This document shows positions 1 through 7,242 of a DNA stretch of 30,990 nt, one piece after another. The stretch comes from JAHHUH01 sp045123075 (lineage in GTDB: Bacteria; Bacillota; Negativicutes; Acidaminococcales; Acidaminococcaceae): contig JBGVIJ010000037.1 of NCBI GenBank assembly GCA_045123075.1, positions 1 through 30,990 of the forward strand, read 5' to 3'. The notes under the pieces were generated by a model, which saw only the letters and a program-made list of their open reading frames with translations, did no database searches and was not told where the DNA came from. Position 1 is the first letter of the stretch. The number at the start of each line of letters is the position of its first letter. The translations under genes were made by a program, and so were the position numbers.

Positions 1-1
1 T

Positions 2-661
2 CCCCAAGAAGAATGGCCTGCTCCAGTACAAAAATTCTTCGTGGCTCTCAATATGGAAGAAGTAATCAATCCTCTTCGCGAAGACTCCAACTGGGTAAAA
101 TTAGCAGATATTCCTAAAAATATGCAGAACGCCCTCATCGCCATTGAAGACCATAAATTTTATGAACACGATGGCATTTCTCCCGAAGGTATTTTACGTG
201 CCATCCTCGCTAATATTAGCAAAGGTGAAGTCGAACAAGGTGGTAGTACTCTTACCCAACAATTCGTAAAAAATACCTTCCTCACCCACGAACAAACCAT
301 GGAGCGTAAAATCGAAGAAGCAATCCTGTCCGTTGTGCTTGAAGATAAATACAGCAAGGATGAAATTTTGGAAATGTATTTAAACACTACCTACTTCGGT
401 GCTGGTGCAACAGGCATCCATCAAGCAAGTAAGGTGTACTTTGGCAAGCACGTTAGCAGATTGACTTTGGAAGAAGCTGCAGTGCTTGCAGCTCTCCCCT
501 ACGCTCCTTCTGCTCTTAATCCTTTAGAACATCCTATTGAGTGCAAGCAACGTCAAATGTTAGTACTCAACGCCATGGTAAAATATGGCTTCATAACTCA
601 AGACGCTGCTGATGAAGCCAAAGCTGAGTACATATATTTAACTAACGGCAGTAGAATGTAA
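2..661 (+). CDS. mtgA: Peptidoglycan glycosyltransferase (GT51), 5'-partial
   Basis: Polymerises lipid II into glycan strands on the outer face of the cytoplasmic membrane. The frame is open to the left edge, so the N-terminus, including any membrane anchor, lies outside the window; 219 residues are visible. All the hallmark GT51 motifs can be read: EDHKFYEHDG with the catalytic Glu, QGGSTLTQQFVKN, RKIEEAILS, an EMYLNTTYFG motif and LTLEEAAVLAALP. The protein stops about 60 residues after the last motif, with no transpeptidase domain. This fits a monofunctional MtgA-type enzyme. A bifunctional class A PBP would need several hundred more residues, so the alternative is a C-terminally truncated PBP1a. 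The next gene starts 51 bp downstream on the same strand. The family is certain from the motifs; the monofunctional assignment is an inference. Confidence 0.85.
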   Translation, partial: PQEEWPAPVQKFFVALNMEEVINPLREDSNWVKLADIPKNMQNALIAIEDHKFYEHDGISPEGILRAILANISKGEVEQGGSTLTQQFVKNTFLTHEQTMERKIEEAILSVVLEDKYSKDEILEMYLNTTYFGAGATGIHQASKVYFGKHVSRLTLEEAAVLAALPYAPSALNPLEHPIECKQRQMLVLNAMVKYGFITQDAADEAKAEYIYLTNGSRM

Positions 662-712
662 AACATTTCTTAGATATAACAAGCAATAAAATTAGAAAGA
701 AGGTATTTAATT

Positions 713-970
713 ATGATACAAGACGCCGACAAATTACAAAACGAGTTTAAAGAATTGTGCAAGAACAACGGAGTACGTGGTTCCTTCGCTTACTTCATTG
801 ATCACGACCATAGAGCGATGTTCTCTTTCAACGACATTAACGACAGCGAATTGATGCACGCAGCCGCAAGTATCGCAGTACACATTGCTAAACGCTTAGA
901 CCTTAATCCTGAAGTAGTCATCGACGCGTTGAAGGACGGTCTTCCTATTTTAATGGCAGAAGATAAGTAA
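713..970 (+). CDS. Hypothetical 85-aa protein
   Basis: I do not recognise this protein. It is small and soluble, with no signal peptide, membrane segment or Cys motif. It has a charged first helix (about residues 1-20), a FAYFIDHDHRAMFSF stretch that looks like beta strands, and a helical second half from about residue 45. An AGAAGG-type ribosome binding site lies about 8 bp upstream of the ATG, so it is probably expressed. It sits 51 bp after the glycosyltransferase gene and 29 bp before the CoA-transferase-family gene, all on the plus strand, which suggests co-transcription. Its composition matches its neighbours. The function is unknown, and context does not favour either neighbour. Confidence 0.6.
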   Translation: MIQDADKLQNEFKELCKNNGVRGSFAYFIDHDHRAMFSFNDINDSELMHAAASIAVHIAKRLDLNPEVVIDALKDGLPILMAEDK

Positions 971-999
971 GAGGATTAGATATAAAAGGAAGTGTTAGT

Positions 1000-2121
1000 A
1001 TGCAAGCATTGGAAGGTATCAGAATTTTAGATTTGTCCCGACTTTTACCCGGCCCTTACTGCACAATGCTCTTAGCAGATTTTGGTGCAGAGGTTATTAA
1101 AATAGAAGAACCCGGTCGTGGCGACTATGCTCGTTCTTTTCCGCCTTTTTTGAAAGATTTTGGTTACTGGCATTTGCAACTGAACCGTAATAAGAAAAGT
1201 GTCGTTATCGATTTGAAGACTGATGCTGGCAGAGAAGCTTTCCTTAAACTGGCAAAGACCGCTGATGTGGTAGTAGAAAGCTATCGCCCCGGTGTACTCA
1301 AAAAACTTGGTATTGATTACGAAACTGTAAGTAAGCTGAATCCTAAGATTATTTACTGCGCTTTAACTGGTTACGGTAAAAATGGTCCCCTTGCTAAACA
1401 AGCTGACCACGATATCGGTTATGTAAGCCTTGCTGGTATTACGAATATGAGTGGTGAAGCAGGAGGTAAGCCTGCTATTCCTGGCGTGCTGATGGCAGAT
1501 ATGAACGCTTCCATGGCTGCGGGAATGAGCATTTTGATTGCACTGCGTCACGCTCAAATGACAGGGCAAGGTCAAGAAATAGATATTAACCTTTACAACG
1601 TGGCAATGACCTTAATGCCCGGTGCTGCTAGTCTCTATTTTGGTAGTGGCTTTGTTGCAGAACGCGGTAACAACTGGCTGACAGGTATGTACGCAAACTA
1701 CAACATCTACAAAACAAAAGACAGCCGTTACGTTTCCGTTGGCTGTCTAGAAAAGAAGTTCTGGACAAATTTATGCAATGCCCTTGAACGAACTGACCTT
1801 ATTGATTTGATAGACTGCGAAGAAAATCATCCCTACCTTAAAGAACAGCTTACTCTTGAATTTGAGAAGCGTACCATGGCAGAATGGGAAACTTATTTAA
1901 AAGGCAAAGACACTTGCGTAACGCCAATCCTCAATTTTGCAGAAGCTTGCGATGCAGAGCAAACTAAAGCCAATGAAATGGTACTTACCGTCAACGACGA
2001 AGAACTCGGCGAATACAAACAAATTGGTTTTGTCATGAAACTTAGTAAAACTCCGGCTCAGCTTTCCAAACGCGCACCTCGTCTTGGAGAAGATAATAAA
2101 GAAATTTTAGGCGAAGTTTAA
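1000..2121 (+). CDS. CaiB/BaiF family protein, probably an acyl-CoA racemase-type or CoA-transferase enzyme
   Basis: This is a 373-residue class III CoA-transferase-fold protein. The N-terminus has the family signature (LEGIRILDLSRLLPGPY, then LLADFGAEVIKIEEP). Catalytic Asp candidate D167 lies in LMADMNASM. A His at position 137 (DHDIGYVSLAG) sits exactly 30 residues earlier. In alpha-methylacyl-CoA racemases the catalytic His/Asp pair has the same spacing and local sequence (HDINYLALSG, then LLADFAGG), so a 2-methylacyl-CoA epimerase role is plausible. Family CoA-transferases such as formyl-CoA or carnitine CoA-transferase share the Asp but are usually longer. An AAGGAAG ribosome binding site precedes the ATG. 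A strong hairpin terminator follows the stop codon, closing the plus-strand run. The family is clear; the exact reaction is an inference. Confidence 0.85.
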   Translation: MQALEGIRILDLSRLLPGPYCTMLLADFGAEVIKIEEPGRGDYARSFPPFLKDFGYWHLQLNRNKKSVVIDLKTDAGREAFLKLAKTADVVVESYRPGVLKKLGIDYETVSKLNPKIIYCALTGYGKNGPLAKQADHDIGYVSLAGITNMSGEAGGKPAIPGVLMADMNASMAAGMSILIALRHAQMTGQGQEIDINLYNVAMTLMPGAASLYFGSGFVAERGNNWLTGMYANYNIYKTKDSRYVSVGCLEKKFWTNLCNALERTDLIDLIDCEENHPYLKEQLTLEFEKRTMAEWETYLKGKDTCVTPILNFAEACDAEQTKANEMVLTVNDEELGEYKQIGFVMKLSKTPAQLSKRAPRLGEDNKEILGEV

Positions 2122-2155
2122 CCAAAGTTTAAAAAGATGCTTCTGTTAAGCACAC

Positions 2156-2193
2156 AAAAAGACCGACTGGTTAAAACCAATCGGTCTTTATTT
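2156..2193. terminator. Bidirectional intrinsic terminator between convergent genes
   Basis: The stem AAAGACCGA/TCGGTCTTT (2158-2166 with 2181-2189) continues inward with three more pairs around a TTAAAA loop. A-runs and T-runs flank both sides, so it can terminate the plus-strand CoA-transferase-family gene and the minus-strand metQ. Confidence 0.85.
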
Positions 2194-2216
2194 CACTCTC
2201 AGAATGTCCAATTGAA

Positions 2217-3023
2217 TTAGAAAGCCGGAACTACAGCACCTTGATATTTGTCTTCGATGAATTTTTTAACTTCAGGAGATTGCAAAGCTTTCATGAGTTT
2301 TTGAATTTCCGGACGTTTGTCGTCGCCTTTACGGATAGCAACGATGTTAGCATACGGAGATTCTTTAGGTTCTTGGAAGATAGCGTCTTTGGTCGGGTTC
2401 AATTTAGCTTCCATAGCGAAGTTAGAGTTGATTACGGAAAGGTCGGTATCGTCCATGGAACGCGGAAGCAATGCAGCTTCAATTTCGATAACTTGCAATT
2501 TTTTCGGGTTGTCAACGATATCAGCAACAGTTGCGTTAACGCCTACACCTTGTTTGAGGGTGAAGAGTTTAGCGCTTTCGAGGATTGCCAATGCACGGCC
2601 ACCATTGGAGGGGTCATTGGGGATGGCAATTTTTGCGCCTTCGGGAACAGCGTTGATGTCTTTAATGTTTTTAGAGTAAACGCCCATAGGTTCGATGTGA
2701 ACTTTACCAGCGGAAGCCAGCGGCAATTTGCGGTCGTTTACGAAGATTGCCAGATACGGATCATGTTGGAAGAAGTTAGCGTCGATTTCTTTGTCGTTCA
2801 AAGCCATATTGGGTTTTACATAGTCACTGAATTCGATAACTTCCATTTTAACGCCTTGTTTTTCCAAGTTGGGTTTAATGAAGTTCAAAATTTCAGCATG
2901 AGGTACCGGGGTAGCACCAACTTTCAAAGCAGCAACTTTATCTGCTTTTTTCTCGCCACCACAGCCAACTGCTACCATAGCGATGCTCAACAATGCCAAT
3001 GCAGCGATTAATAATTTTTTCAT
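2217..3023 (-). CDS. metQ: Methionine ABC transporter substrate-binding lipoprotein
   Basis: This 268-residue NlpA/MetQ family lipoprotein binds methionine outside the cytoplasmic membrane and delivers it to the MetNI permease. The signal peptide MKKLLIAALALLSIAMVAVGC ends at lipidated Cys21. The mature part carries the family landmarks VGATPVPHAEIL, NFFQHDPYL, IAIPNDPSNGGRAL and a C-terminal SPEVKKFIEDKY. I chose the ATG at 3023 because a GGAG lies 8 nt upstream; the longer frame from a GTG at 3032 would overlap that site. No metN or metI is adjacent on either side, so the transporter core must be elsewhere. Expression is controlled by the SAM-I riboswitch just upstream, which independently supports methionine as the ligand. 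Confidence 0.95.
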   Translation of the reverse strand: MKKLLIAALALLSIAMVAVGCGGEKKADKVAALKVGATPVPHAEILNFIKPNLEKQGVKMEVIEFSDYVKPNMALNDKEIDANFFQHDPYLAIFVNDRKLPLASAGKVHIEPMGVYSKNIKDINAVPEGAKIAIPNDPSNGGRALAILESAKLFTLKQGVGVNATVADIVDNPKKLQVIEIEAALLPRSMDDTDLSVINSNFAMEAKLNPTKDAIFQEPKESPYANIVAIRKGDDKRPEIQKLMKALQSPEVKKFIEDKYQGAVVPAF

Positions 3024-3071
3024 AATATGCACTCCTTTTCTTTAACACAGCTCTAAAGAGTATTCTGCAAC

Positions 3072-3096
3072 AAAAAAACTCTTTCCGAGGAAAGAG
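3072..3096 (-). terminator. Riboswitch-controlled terminator of metQ leader
   Basis: Read on the minus strand, the hairpin CTCTTTCC-tcg-GGAAAGAG type stem is followed by seven U. Its 5' half (minus-strand CTTTCCTC, 3087-3094) can pair instead with GAGGAAAG (3105-3112), which overlaps the 3' strand of riboswitch helix P1. This gives a visible terminator/antiterminator switch: SAM binding holds P1, frees the terminator and turns metQ off. Confidence 0.9.
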
Positions 3097-3109
3097 CGTA
3101 CGTGCTTTC

Positions 3110-3209
3110 CTCTCATCTTTCAAGATAATCTTGCAGGATGTAGCACCATAGCTAAAGCCTGGTTGCCGGACGTCATAGGGCCTGTTCCCTCAGTCACTCT
3201 TGATAAGAG
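3110..3209 (-). promoter_or_regulatory. SAM-I (S-box) riboswitch
   Basis: On the minus strand the conserved S-box core is readable in order: CTCTTATCAAGAG (P1 and start of P2), GAGGGA, GGCCCTATGA, CCGGCAACC, GGTGCTACATCCTGC, and GATGAGAG closing P1 against CTCTTATC. This is the S-adenosylmethionine-binding leader, here controlling metQ by transcription termination. The assignment rests on the near-consensus core, the terminator and the methionine-related gene behind it. Confidence 0.96.
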
Positions 3210-3229
3210 TGTGTCTGTAATTGAGATTT

Positions 3230-3258
3230 ATATTAGCTTATTAGTACTATTTTGTCAA
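3230..3258 (-). promoter_or_regulatory. metQ promoter (TTGACA-17-TAATAT)
   Basis: The minus strand has a perfect -35 TTGACA (3253-3258), a 17-nt spacer and -10 TAATAT (3230-3235). Transcription would start about 15 nt before riboswitch helix P1, the expected geometry. Confidence 0.85.
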
Positions 3259-3274
3259 TAAAATTTATAAAAAA

Positions 3275-3301
3275 AGCGGAACAGTTACATTCTGTTCCGC
3301 T
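3275..3301 (-). terminator. Terminator of the malic enzyme-fumarase operon
   Basis: The ten-pair stem AGCGGAACAG/CTGTTCCGCT has T-tracts on both strands. It begins 16 bp beyond the fumarase beta stop codon, so it ends that minus-strand operon just before the metQ promoter. Confidence 0.9.
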
Positions 3302-3316
3302 TTTTTGTAAACTTTA

Positions 3317-3880
3317 TTACTCTTTGCTATATTTTGCAATACCCACTTTGTAGAAGTCGTTACCTTCTGAATCGATAACTACGATTGCAGGGAAATCTTC
3401 TACTTCATAGCGACGAATTGCTTCAGGACCGAGGTCTTCATATGCAATCATTTCTTCGCCTTTAATGGATTGCGCGATTACAGCAGCAGCGCCGCCAACA
3501 GCAGCAAAATAAACTGCGCCATATTCTTTGCATGCGTCAATAACTTCTTGGCTACGCAAACCTTTACCAATCATACCACGCATACCTTGTTGAATCATGG
3601 TCGGAGTGTATTTGTCCATACGACCACTGGTAGTAGGACCTGCACTGCCAACAACTTCGCCCGGTTTAGTGGGAGAAGGACCAACATAATAAATTACATT
3701 GTCTTTCAAATCCAAGGGCAGTTCTTCGCCACGAGCCAATGCTTCAGTCAAGCGTTTGTGAGCAGCGTCACGAGCGGTGTAGATGTAGCCGCTAATACGA
3801 ACCACATCACCTGCACGCAGTTCTTTAACAGTTTCTGCGCTCAGAGGAGCTTTGATGTATTTAATGATAGCTTCGCTCAT
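3317..3880 (-). CDS. Class I fumarate hydratase, beta (C-terminal) subunit
   Basis: This 187-residue Fe-S hydro-lyase beta subunit pairs with the adjacent alpha subunit to hydrate fumarate to L-malate. Landmarks are SGYIYTARDAAHKRL near residue 30, VGPSPTKPGEVVGSAGPTTSGRMD around residue 67 onward, and AVYFAAVGGAAA. The length is typical of split two-subunit enzymes; single-chain class I fumarases fuse the two halves. I chose the ATG at 3880 because AGGAGGG lies 6 nt upstream; the frame is open to 3910 but that extension covers the ribosome binding site. The alpha subunit ends 10 bp upstream, so the two are co-transcribed. Tartrate dehydratase (TtdB) is the main alternative; the neighbouring malic enzyme makes fumarase more likely. 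Confidence 0.9.
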   Translation of the reverse strand: MSEAIIKYIKAPLSAETVKELRAGDVVRISGYIYTARDAAHKRLTEALARGEELPLDLKDNVIYYVGPSPTKPGEVVGSAGPTTSGRMDKYTPTMIQQGMRGMIGKGLRSQEVIDACKEYGAVYFAAVGGAAAVIAQSIKGEEMIAYEDLGPEAIRRYEVEDFPAIVVIDSEGNDFYKVGIAKYSKE

Positions 3881-3890
3881 AATGCCCTCC

Positions 3891-4736
3891 TTATATTTCA
3901 GCTTCTGCACGACGTGCAGCGTGGCAATTTAAGTTTACAGCAACGGGCATACCGCCGATGTGAGTAGGTGCGTATTCAATATTAACTGCAACAGCAGTGG
4001 TGCTGCCGCCCAAACCAGAAGGACCTACACCGGTTTTGTTTACCAGTTCAAGAAGTTTCTTTTCCAGTTCAGCATATTGAGGATTGGGATTGTGTTCGCC
4101 AACTTTACGGCTCAAGGAATATTTTGCCAAGAGAGCAGCTTTTTCCATATTGCCGCCAATGCCTACGCCTACAGTTACAGGCGGGCAAGGGTTAGGACCT
4201 GCACTACGCACGGTGTCTACTACAAATTTGATAACGCCTTCAACGCCATCAGCAGGTTTCAACATTTTCAATGCACCCATATTTTCACTGCCACAACCTT
4301 TGGGAGATACAGTAATTTTCACTTTATCGCCAGGTACAATGGTGGTGTGAATGATTGCCGGAGTATTGTCGTTGGTGTTTTTGCGAATGAACAGAGGATC
4401 ATCAACGGAAGATTTACGCAGGTAGCCATTTACATAGCCATCTGCTACACCAGCGTGAATTGCGCTATACAAATCGCCGCCAACAAAGTGAACATCTTGG
4501 CCAATGTCCATAAACACAACGGTCAAACCGGTGTCTTGGCAGATGGGGACATCTTTACGTTTTGCAAGTTCAGCGTTTTCTACGATGGTAGTTAAGATTT
4601 CTTTACCAAGTGGAGATTCTTCGGTGTCGATAGATGCTTTCAATTTTGCAAGCAATTCTTCCGGCAAGTAGTAGCAGGAGTCTTTGCAGAGTTTGCTAAC
4701 AACAGCAGTTACTTCGCTAACATTAATCTCTCTCAT
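3891..4736 (-). CDS. Class I fumarate hydratase, alpha (N-terminal) subunit
   Basis: This 281-residue catalytic half of an oxygen-sensitive [4Fe-4S] fumarase carries three Cys in the contexts expected for cluster ligands: C66 in VPICQDTGL, C148 in PKGCGSENMG and C184 in GPNPCPPVTVGVGIGG. GPSGLGGSTTAVAV near residue 238 is a further family motif. I chose the ATG at 4736, which has GGAGG about 6 nt upstream; the frame runs open to 4760 but that would run through the ribosome binding site. It lies 10 bp after malic enzyme and 10 bp before the beta subunit. The use of an oxygen-labile enzyme suits an anaerobe. Tartrate dehydratase TtdA is the alternative assignment. Confidence 0.92.
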   Translation of the reverse strand: MREINVSEVTAVVSKLCKDSCYYLPEELLAKLKASIDTEESPLGKEILTTIVENAELAKRKDVPICQDTGLTVVFMDIGQDVHFVGGDLYSAIHAGVADGYVNGYLRKSSVDDPLFIRKNTNDNTPAIIHTTIVPGDKVKITVSPKGCGSENMGALKMLKPADGVEGVIKFVVDTVRSAGPNPCPPVTVGVGIGGNMEKAALLAKYSLSRKVGEHNPNPQYAELEKKLLELVNKTGVGPSGLGGSTTAVAVNIEYAPTHIGGMPVAVNLNCHAARRAEAEI

Positions 4737-4746
4737 ATTTGCCTCC

Positions 4747-5973
4747 TTAGCGGCCAACACGTTTCATGGTGTTTTCTTTTACAACTTCAGGGTCAACAAT
4801 TTTGCGTGCCAGACCTTTTTCAATAGCAACTTTAGCTACAGCCGCAGCAACAGCAGGAGCTACGCGCGGATCAAAAGCGTCAGGAACAACATAGTCTTCA
4901 CGCAAATCTTTTTCGTCAATCAAGTCAACAATCGCCCAAACAGCAGCAACTTTCATATCTTCGGTGATTGCGCGAGCACGAACATCAATTGCACCACGGA
5001 ATACGCCCGGGAATACAGTTACGTTGTTAACTTGGTTCGGTCTGTCAGAACGACCAGTACCAGCAACTGCTACGCCAGCTTCTTTAGCATCGTCGTAAGT
5101 AGTTTCGGGTACGGGGTTAGCAAGTGCGAATACAACAGCATCTTTAGCCATGCTTTGCATGATTTCTTTGGTGAATACGCCAGGAGCAGATACGCCAATC
5201 AAAACGTCAGCGCCTTTAGCAACATCTGCCAAACCGCCTTGTACTTTATCTTTATTGGTTACGGTTGCAAGATAAGTTTGGATGCGGTCAAGTTGTACGT
5301 CGATGCCTTCATAGAGAGCACCCCAACGGTCAACCATAATTACATTTTCTGCACCCATATTTACCAACAAACGACCAATTGCACTACCTGCAGCACCACA
5401 GCCGTTTACTACGAATTTAGCGGTTTTGAAGTCTTTTTTAACGAAGCGGAGTGCGCCCATTACAGCAGAAAGACAAGCGATTGCAGTACCATGTTGGTCA
5501 TCATGGAATACGGGGATATCGCAGATTTCTTTCAAGCGGTCTTCAATGTCATAGCATTTAGGAGAAGAAATGTCTTCCAAGTTAATGCCTGCATAGTTGG
5601 GTTCCAAATATTTAACAGTTTTGATGATTTCTTCCGAGTCTTTGGTGCCCAGGCAAACGGGAACAGCATCAACGTCTGCGAAGGTTTTGAAGAGAGCTGC
5701 TTTACCTTCCATTACAGGAATACCAGCTTCAGGACCAATATCGCCCAAGCCAAGTACGCGAGTACCGTCGGAAACTACAGCAATCATATTGCCACGGCAA
5801 GTATATTCAAAGGAAAGGTTTTTATCTTCTTTAATGTCTTTGCAGGGTTCAGCAACACCGGGAGTGTATGCCAAAGACAAGTCATGACGGGTTTCAATGG
5901 GCACTTTGCTAACAACTTTAATTTTACCGTTGTTATCCAAGTGTAATTTAATAGCTTCATCACGTAAGGTCAT
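4747..5973 (-). CDS. NAD(P)-dependent malic enzyme, short form
   Basis: Catalyses oxidative decarboxylation of malate to pyruvate and CO2. At 408 residues it is the short prokaryotic form without a phosphotransacetylase domain. Visible motifs in order are SLAYTPGVAEPCKDI, RVLGLGDIGPEAG, PVMEGKAALFK, a metal/substrate loop at IPVFHDDQHGTAIA, the Rossmann motif VVNGCGAAGSAIG, and ALANPVPET. The cofactor preference cannot be read with certainty. I chose the ATG at 5973 with an AGGAGG ribosome binding site; the open frame extends to 6015. It is the first gene of a three-gene operon with fumarase, and a good promoter lies just upstream. With fumarase it links fumarate, malate and pyruvate, so flow could run either towards pyruvate or towards C4 acids. 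Confidence 0.95.
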   Translation of the reverse strand: MTLRDEAIKLHLDNNGKIKVVSKVPIETRHDLSLAYTPGVAEPCKDIKEDKNLSFEYTCRGNMIAVVSDGTRVLGLGDIGPEAGIPVMEGKAALFKTFADVDAVPVCLGTKDSEEIIKTVKYLEPNYAGINLEDISSPKCYDIEDRLKEICDIPVFHDDQHGTAIACLSAVMGALRFVKKDFKTAKFVVNGCGAAGSAIGRLLVNMGAENVIMVDRWGALYEGIDVQLDRIQTYLATVTNKDKVQGGLADVAKGADVLIGVSAPGVFTKEIMQSMAKDAVVFALANPVPETTYDDAKEAGVAVAGTGRSDRPNQVNNVTVFPGVFRGAIDVRARAITEDMKVAAVWAIVDLIDEKDLREDYVVPDAFDPRVAPAVAAAVAKVAIEKGLARKIVDPEVVKENTMKRVGR

Positions 5974-6013
5974 AATAAAATTCCTCCTACATTTTGTATT
6001 TAGTGATACTTCC

Positions 6014-6042
6014 ATTTTAATTTAATTCATAGAGCATTGCAA
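6014..6042 (-). promoter_or_regulatory. Promoter of malic enzyme-fumarase operon
   Basis: Minus-strand -35 TTGCAA (6037-6042), a 17-nt spacer and -10 TAAAAT (6014-6019) lie about 40 bp before the malic enzyme start. The -10 matches consensus at 5 of 6 positions and the -35 at 4 of 6. Confidence 0.6.
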
Positions 6043-6114
6043 GTTTTTAGTAGATTAAATTTAAGGAGTTTGCAATTTTTTTGCAAAAGACTTAACCAAA
6101 AAAGATTAAACCCC

Positions 6115-6639
6115 TTAATTACATTCTGCACAAAAAGGAATATAAGGAGTGGTATTTTCCAAAACCACTTCGATAAATTCCACGTGAGGCTTTTCACCTT
6201 CGTTGAGCGTAAGCACCGCAAAGCTAGGCTTACTGCCACCACGGGGACGACTGGGGCTACCGGGGTTTATCAGCAGCACATCTCCGTACCACTTTGCCAT
6301 GGGAACGTGAGTGTGTCCGTAAACTACGATGTTGGTTTCCAAACGTCCTGCCCACCAAGCAAGTTCTGCCACATCGTTATGATGAAAATATCTATGGCCA
6401 TGAGTTAACCAAATATTGTAGCCTTCCTTTTCAAAAATTTCATCAGGATTGGCAACGCCATCTCTGTCGCAGTTGCCACTTACCTTAATTACAGGCAAAC
6501 CTGTTAAAGTTTCTAAAAAGTTGGCATCAGGTGCATAATCACCTGTATGTAAAATTAATTCTACTGGCGGTAATAATTGAACAGCCTTGCGAATTGCTTG
6601 CTGACTGCCATGAGTATCGCCAATGATTGCTATTCTCAT
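6115..6639 (-). CDS. yfcE: YfcE/MJ0936-type metallophosphoesterase
   Basis: This 174-residue calcineurin-like phosphodiesterase has all its metal-binding motifs: IIGDTHGS (Asp, His), LILHTGDYAP, VSGNCDRDG, LTHGHRYFH and VYGHTHVPM. It is cytosolic, with no signal peptide. The family hydrolyses phosphodiester model substrates and its natural substrate is poorly known. The start ATG overlaps the rdgB stop as ATGA, indicating translational coupling. This rdgB-phosphoesterase pairing is familiar from Firmicutes genomes (rdgB homologue next to a YfcE homologue, from memory). It is the last gene of the hydantoinase-HDAC-rdgB run. Confidence 0.9.
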   Translation of the reverse strand: MRIAIIGDTHGSQQAIRKAVQLLPPVELILHTGDYAPDANFLETLTGLPVIKVSGNCDRDGVANPDEIFEKEGYNIWLTHGHRYFHHNDVAELAWWAGRLETNIVVYGHTHVPMAKWYGDVLLINPGSPSRPRGGSKPSFAVLTLNEGEKPHVEFIEVVLENTTPYIPFCAECN

Positions 6640-7229
6640 TTCTTTTTGTCCCAAATAGCTACCAATTTGCGGATAGCTTTGCCACGATGGCTAATTTTAT
6701 TTTTTTCTAGCATGGTTGCTTCTGCCATACCTTTATGGAGTTCAGTGGACCAAAAGAGCGGGTCATAACCAAAACCACCGTCACCCAAAGGAGCGTGGAG
6801 CAACATACCTTCGCAAATACCGTCAACTTCGTGAAGCACTTTACCATTTGGCAGAGCCACAGCCAATGCGCAACGGAAACGGCAAGTACGTTTTACTTGA
6901 AACTTCATAATGTGCAAAAGCTTTTCGTTATTTTCTTCGTCAGTAGCCTTTTCGCCTGCGTAACGAGCACTACGCACACCGGGAGCACCTTCAAGAGCTT
7001 GCACTTCCAACCCACTATCATCTGCGATGCAGGGCACGCCAAGTTTTTTAGCATAATAAGTTGCTTTAAATCGTGCGTTGGAAGCAAAGGTTCGACCATT
7101 TTCTTCCGGAGCCTCTACCGGGTCGTAATCTGCCAAGCATTTAACTTCAATGGGCAAATCCTTCATTAATACTTTAAATTCTTCTAACTTACCCAAATTT
7201 TGGGTAGCAACAACCAATTCTTTAATCAC
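6636..7229 (-). CDS. rdgB: dITP/XTP pyrophosphatase (RdgB/HAM1)
   Basis: This 197-residue house-cleaning enzyme hydrolyses non-canonical purine triphosphates (ITP, dITP, XTP) to monophosphates. Family motifs are ATQNLGKLEEFK at the N-terminus, TFASNARFKATYYAKK, PCIADDSGLEVQALEGAPGV, GDGGFGYDPLF and SHRGKAI near the end. The length is normal for the family. The start is a GTG at 7229 with a GAGG about 8 nt upstream; it begins 13 bp after the HDAC-like gene's stop, and its own stop overlaps the next start by 4 bp. Confidence 0.95.
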   Translation of the reverse strand: MIKELVVATQNLGKLEEFKVLMKDLPIEVKCLADYDPVEAPEENGRTFASNARFKATYYAKKLGVPCIADDSGLEVQALEGAPGVRSARYAGEKATDEENNEKLLHIMKFQVKRTCRFRCALAVALPNGKVLHEVDGICEGMLLHAPLGDGGFGYDPLFWSTELHKGMAEATMLEKNKISHRGKAIRKLVAIWDKKK

Positions 7230-7242
7230 TGTTTAAACCTCA

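Noticed and set aside
6061..6085. Hairpin TTTGCAA/TTGCAAA as the yfcE terminator
   Set aside because: The stem is short and AT-rich, and no T-tract follows on the minus strand, so it is not a convincing terminator.
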